Origin: Amycolatopsis alkalitolerans
Lineage (GTDB): Bacteria > Actinomycetota > Actinomycetes > Mycobacteriales > Pseudonocardiaceae
Length of the DNA stretch: 64,000 nt
Assembly (NCBI RefSeq): GCF_006152065.1
Contig: NZ_VDFW01000026.1
Coordinates: forward strand, 1-64,000
Direction: 5' to 3'
Position 1 is the stretch's first letter, and each line of letters opens with the position of its first letter. The position numbers were made by a program, and so were the translations under genes. Below the pieces are notes generated by a model. It saw only the letters and a list, made by a program, of their open reading frames with translations, was not told the origin of the DNA and did not search any database. This document shows, one piece after another, positions 61,925 to 64,000 of the stretch.

Positions 61925-62404
61925 CTACGGAGCCATTTGCCGTCGTGAGCTGATGACGCCGGTATTGAAACCCGCGAGATGTAAGCCACCCGCGAAGCGC
62001 GCGTGCTCGATCTTCACGCACCGGTTCATCACCACGTCCAGACCGGCTTCCCGGGCCCGCTCCGCGACCGGTTCGTGCCACAGCCCCAGTTGCAGCCACA
62101 ACGTCCGCGCACCCGCCTTGACGACCTCCTCGGCCACGTCGGGGAGGTCATCGTGCTTGCGGAACACGCTCACCAGGTCGACCTCCGGCACGTCCGCGAG
62201 CGACGCGTACACCGGCCGCCCGAACAGCGTCTTCAACCGCGGGTTGACGAAGTTCACCTGATACCGGCTCGACGACAGCAGGTACGTCGCGACGAAGTGG
62301 CTCGGCCGGGCCGGGTTGTCGGAGGCACCGACGATCGTGACCGACTTCGTGCGCCTCAGGATCGCCTGGCGTTCGCGCGCGGTCGGCGGGGTCCAGGCGC
62401 TCAT
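61925..62404 (-). CDS. CoA-binding domain protein
   Basis: The 159-residue Rossmann-like protein has SVTIVGASDNPARPSHFVATYL, VNPRLKTLFGRPVYASLADVP and LWLQLGLWHEPVAERAREAGLDVVMNRCVKIEHAR, all typical of the CoA_binding_2 family (YccU-like). Biochemical role is unknown. It overlaps the sulfhydrylase by four bases (ATGA), a pairing also seen in other bacteria. Confidence 0.9.
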   Translation of the reverse strand: MSAWTPPTARERQAILRRTKSVTIVGASDNPARPSHFVATYLLSSSRYQVNFVNPRLKTLFGRPVYASLADVPEVDLVSVFRKHDDLPDVAEEVVKAGARTLWLQLGLWHEPVAERAREAGLDVVMNRCVKIEHARFAGGLHLAGFNTGVISSRRQMAP

Positions 62405-63690
62405 TCCTTCACCGCCGCCGCGAGCGCCTGGTCGATGTCCCAGCAGATGTCCTCGACGTCCTCGAGCCCGACCGACAACCGGATGAGATCGGGCCCGACC
62501 CCGCCGGCCGCCAGCTGCTCATCGGTCAGTTGCTGGTGCGTCGTCGATGCCGGGTGGATGACCAGCGTGCGCGCGTCGCCGACGTTGGCCAGATGCGAGA
62601 GCAGCTCGACCGACTCGACGAACCGCTCGCCTGCGGCGCGCCCGCCTTTGACCCCGAACGAGAACACCGCGCCCGGCCCCTGCGGCAGGTACTTCCGCGC
62701 GCGCTCGTGGTGCGGATGGTCCGGCAGCCCGGCGTAGCTGACCCACGCGACCCGTTCGTCGGCGGCGAGGAACTCCGCGACCGCCTGCGCGTTGCGCACG
62801 TGCGCGTCCATCCGCTGAGGCAGCGTTTCCACGCCTTGCAACAGCAGGAAGGCCGAATGCGGTGACAGCACCGCGCCGATGTCCCGCAACTGCTCGGCCC
62901 GCAGCCGCGTGCAGAACGCGTACTCGCCGAAGTTCTCCCAGTACCTGAGACCGCCGTAGGAGGGCACGACCTCGGTCATCCGGGGGAACTTGCCGTTGCC
63001 CCAGTTGAAGGCACCCGACTCGACGACGATGCCGCCGAGGGTGGTGCCGTGCCCGCCGAGGAACTTCGTCGCCGAGTGCAGCACGATGTCCGCGCCGTGT
63101 TCGATCGGGCGGCACAGGTACGGCGTGGCGAGCGTCGCGTCCACCACGAGCGGGATGTCGTGGGCATGCGCCAGTTCCGCGAGACCCGAAATATCCGCGA
63201 TGGTGCCGCTGGGGTTGCCGATGACCTCGGTGTAGATGAGCCGGGTCTTGTCGGTGACGGCCGCCGCGTACGCGTCGATGCTGTCCCCGGGCACGAACGT
63301 CGTGTCCACGCCGAACCGGCGCAGCGTGCCGTCGAGCTGGGTGACCGTGCCGCCGTAGAGTCCGCTCGCGGAGACGATGTGCTCACCGGCCTCGGCCAGC
63401 GCGGAAAACGTGAGGAACTCCGCGGCCTGCCCGCTGCTCGTCGCGACGCCGCCGATGCCGCCTTCGAGGCTGGCCAGGCGCTCCTCGAACGCCGCCACGG
63501 TCGGATTGCCGATGCGGCTGTAGACGTTGCCGTACTTCTGCAGGGCGAACAGGTTCGCCGCGTCCGCCGCGTCTTCGAAAACGAAGCTCGTCGTCTGGTA
63601 GATCGGCACCGCTCGTGCCCCGGTCGCCGGGTCGGGGCTGCCCCCTGCGTGCAGGGCACGAGTGCGGAAGCCCCAGCTGCGTTCAGTCAC
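62401..63690 (-). CDS. metY: O-acetylhomoserine (thiol)-lyase / sulfhydrylase
   Basis: The 429-residue PLP enzyme makes homocysteine from O-acetylhomoserine and sulfide. Cys/Met metabolism fold: RALHAGGSPDPATGARAVPIYQTTSFVFED, SRIGNPTVAAFEERLASLEGG, the PLP Lys near 203 in LHSATKFLGGHGTTLGG, and the C-terminal HPASTTHQQLTDEQ. GTG 63690 is chosen just before TERSWGFRT; an upstream ATG at 63720 is possible. I saw no SAM riboswitch: only 60 bases separate it from the upstream gene. Confidence 0.93.
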   Translation of the reverse strand: MTERSWGFRTRALHAGGSPDPATGARAVPIYQTTSFVFEDAADAANLFALQKYGNVYSRIGNPTVAAFEERLASLEGGIGGVATSSGQAAEFLTFSALAEAGEHIVSASGLYGGTVTQLDGTLRRFGVDTTFVPGDSIDAYAAAVTDKTRLIYTEVIGNPSGTIADISGLAELAHAHDIPLVVDATLATPYLCRPIEHGADIVLHSATKFLGGHGTTLGGIVVESGAFNWGNGKFPRMTEVVPSYGGLRYWENFGEYAFCTRLRAEQLRDIGAVLSPHSAFLLLQGVETLPQRMDAHVRNAQAVAEFLAADERVAWVSYAGLPDHPHHERARKYLPQGPGAVFSFGVKGGRAAGERFVESVELLSHLANVGDARTLVIHPASTTHQQLTDEQLAAGGVGPDLIRLSVGLEDVEDICWDIDQALAAAVKE

Positions 63691-63750
63691 ACCAGGGACG
63701 TTACCTACGTTGCCCGGCACAAAGCCACGATTCCCGGCGCCCAGGCCCGG

Positions 63751-64000
63751 TCACGTCCCGGTGACGGCGGCGCGGAGGCGGCGGGCGCGCTCGGCGGGTC
63801 GCTGGCGGGGGCAGCTGACGCATTTCGGCTGGCCCACCTGGTAAATCAGGCAGCAGGATGCCCGGTGGACGACCTTCGCCGGGCCGACGTCGAAATAGCG
63901 CGGCTTGGGCAGGCCGCCGATGGAAGCGAGCAGGGGCTCGGCGAGTTCCGGCGCGCCCGCCCACAGCAGCCGGTTGGCGATCGAGTCGGTCGCGATGGCG
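63751..64000 (-). CDS. FhuF-type (2Fe-2S)-binding protein, 3' end only
   Basis: Partial: the 5' end lies beyond the window. The last about 83 residues include GGLPKPRYFDVGPAKVVHR and the C-terminal cluster CCLIYQVGQPKCVSCPR, the CC-x10-C-x2-C pattern of siderophore-iron reductase FhuF. Such proteins reduce ferric siderophores in the cytoplasm. The Arg-rich tail ends at a TGA (63751-63753), 60 bases before the sulfhydrylase start. Confidence 0.85.
   Translation of the reverse strand, partial: AIATDSIANRLLWAGAPELAEPLLASIGGLPKPRYFDVGPAKVVHRASCCLIYQVGQPKCVSCPRQRPAERARRLRAAVTGT

Noticed and set aside
63691-63750. Possible SAM-IV riboswitch before the O-acetylhomoserine sulfhydrylase
   Set aside because: Only 60 bases separate the genes, too short for the element, and no pseudoknot arms are visible.

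Overview
The window is high-GC actinobacterial chromosome. Gene order and protein content (coaD, sepIVA, rpmF, rnc, mutM, acyP, smc, ftsY; an Rv2715-like hydrolase; many GTG starts and 4-bp start/stop overlaps) point to a mycolic-acid-clade relative or, more likely, a Pseudonocardiaceae member such as Amycolatopsis. The genus is inference. I saw no rRNA, tRNA, CRISPR array, insertion sequence or phage genes. No gene-free stretch exceeds about 300 bases; the longest is 11914-12180, upstream of kdp.

Region 1 (1-30.8 kb) is a core block. A HelR/HelD-type helicase and a flavin-dependent oxidoreductase read leftward. Then come rsmD, coaD, a secreted guanyl-specific RNase, sepIVA, a YceD (DUF177) protein, rpmF, rnc and mutM. 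The order known from mycobacteria (mutM to acyP-smc-ftsY) is interrupted twice. About 12 kb between mutM and acyP carries an Rv2715-like hydrolase, a stress protein, asnB, the whole kdpFABCDE potassium system with an extra small membrane peptide, and a Ser/Pro-rich anchored protein. About 5 kb between smc and ftsY carries a DinB/MDMPI-type protein, a fatty acid desaturase, a sodium:solute symporter and anmK.

Region 2 (30.8-36.2 kb) is accessory. A Fic protein with a predicted leaderless, AT-rich promoter precedes a tightly overlapped six-gene operon: an EspC/WXG100-like small protein with a YxxxD signal, a WXG-like protein with a long Gly/Ala-rich C-terminal domain, a DcrB/LpqN-like protein, an EspL-like YbaB protein, a membrane protein and a DUF4333 lipoprotein. 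It looks like an orphan type VII secretion substrate cluster with no secretion machinery in the window.

Region 3 (36-61 kb) is a purine-to-glyoxylate catabolic super-cluster. It holds an IclR regulator divergent from malate synthase plus a DUF6986 aldolase-like protein; a PucR regulator; a three-subunit xanthine dehydrogenase with an 8-oxoguanine/guanine deaminase; an AzgA-type purine permease; a leftward operon of a ligand-binding-domain/HTH regulator, OHCU decarboxylase, HIU hydrolase and uricase; and a divergent rightward operon hyi-glxR-gcl-allB-alc. Together these take purines through urate, allantoin and allantoate to ureidoglycolate, and glyoxylate to malate or glycerate. Ureidoglycolate lyase, glycerate kinase and urease are not in the window. 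A near-identical 15-bp palindrome occurs in the promoters of malate synthase and of hyi, suggesting one regulator controls both ends. A flavin/iron-sulfur redox cluster (ferredoxin, NuoF-like, ferric-reductase-like membrane protein, ApbE) sits at 39.7-42.6 kb.

Region 4 (61-64 kb) has leftward genes: an MBL-fold hydrolase, a CoA-binding protein overlapping an O-acetylhomoserine sulfhydrylase, and the 3' end of a FhuF-type (2Fe-2S) protein cut by the window edge.

Three copies of a roughly 120-140 bp intergenic repeat, built from alternating GTGTTTGCC/GAGTTGGCC motifs and their complements, lie at 24.8, 50.0 and 53.0 kb.
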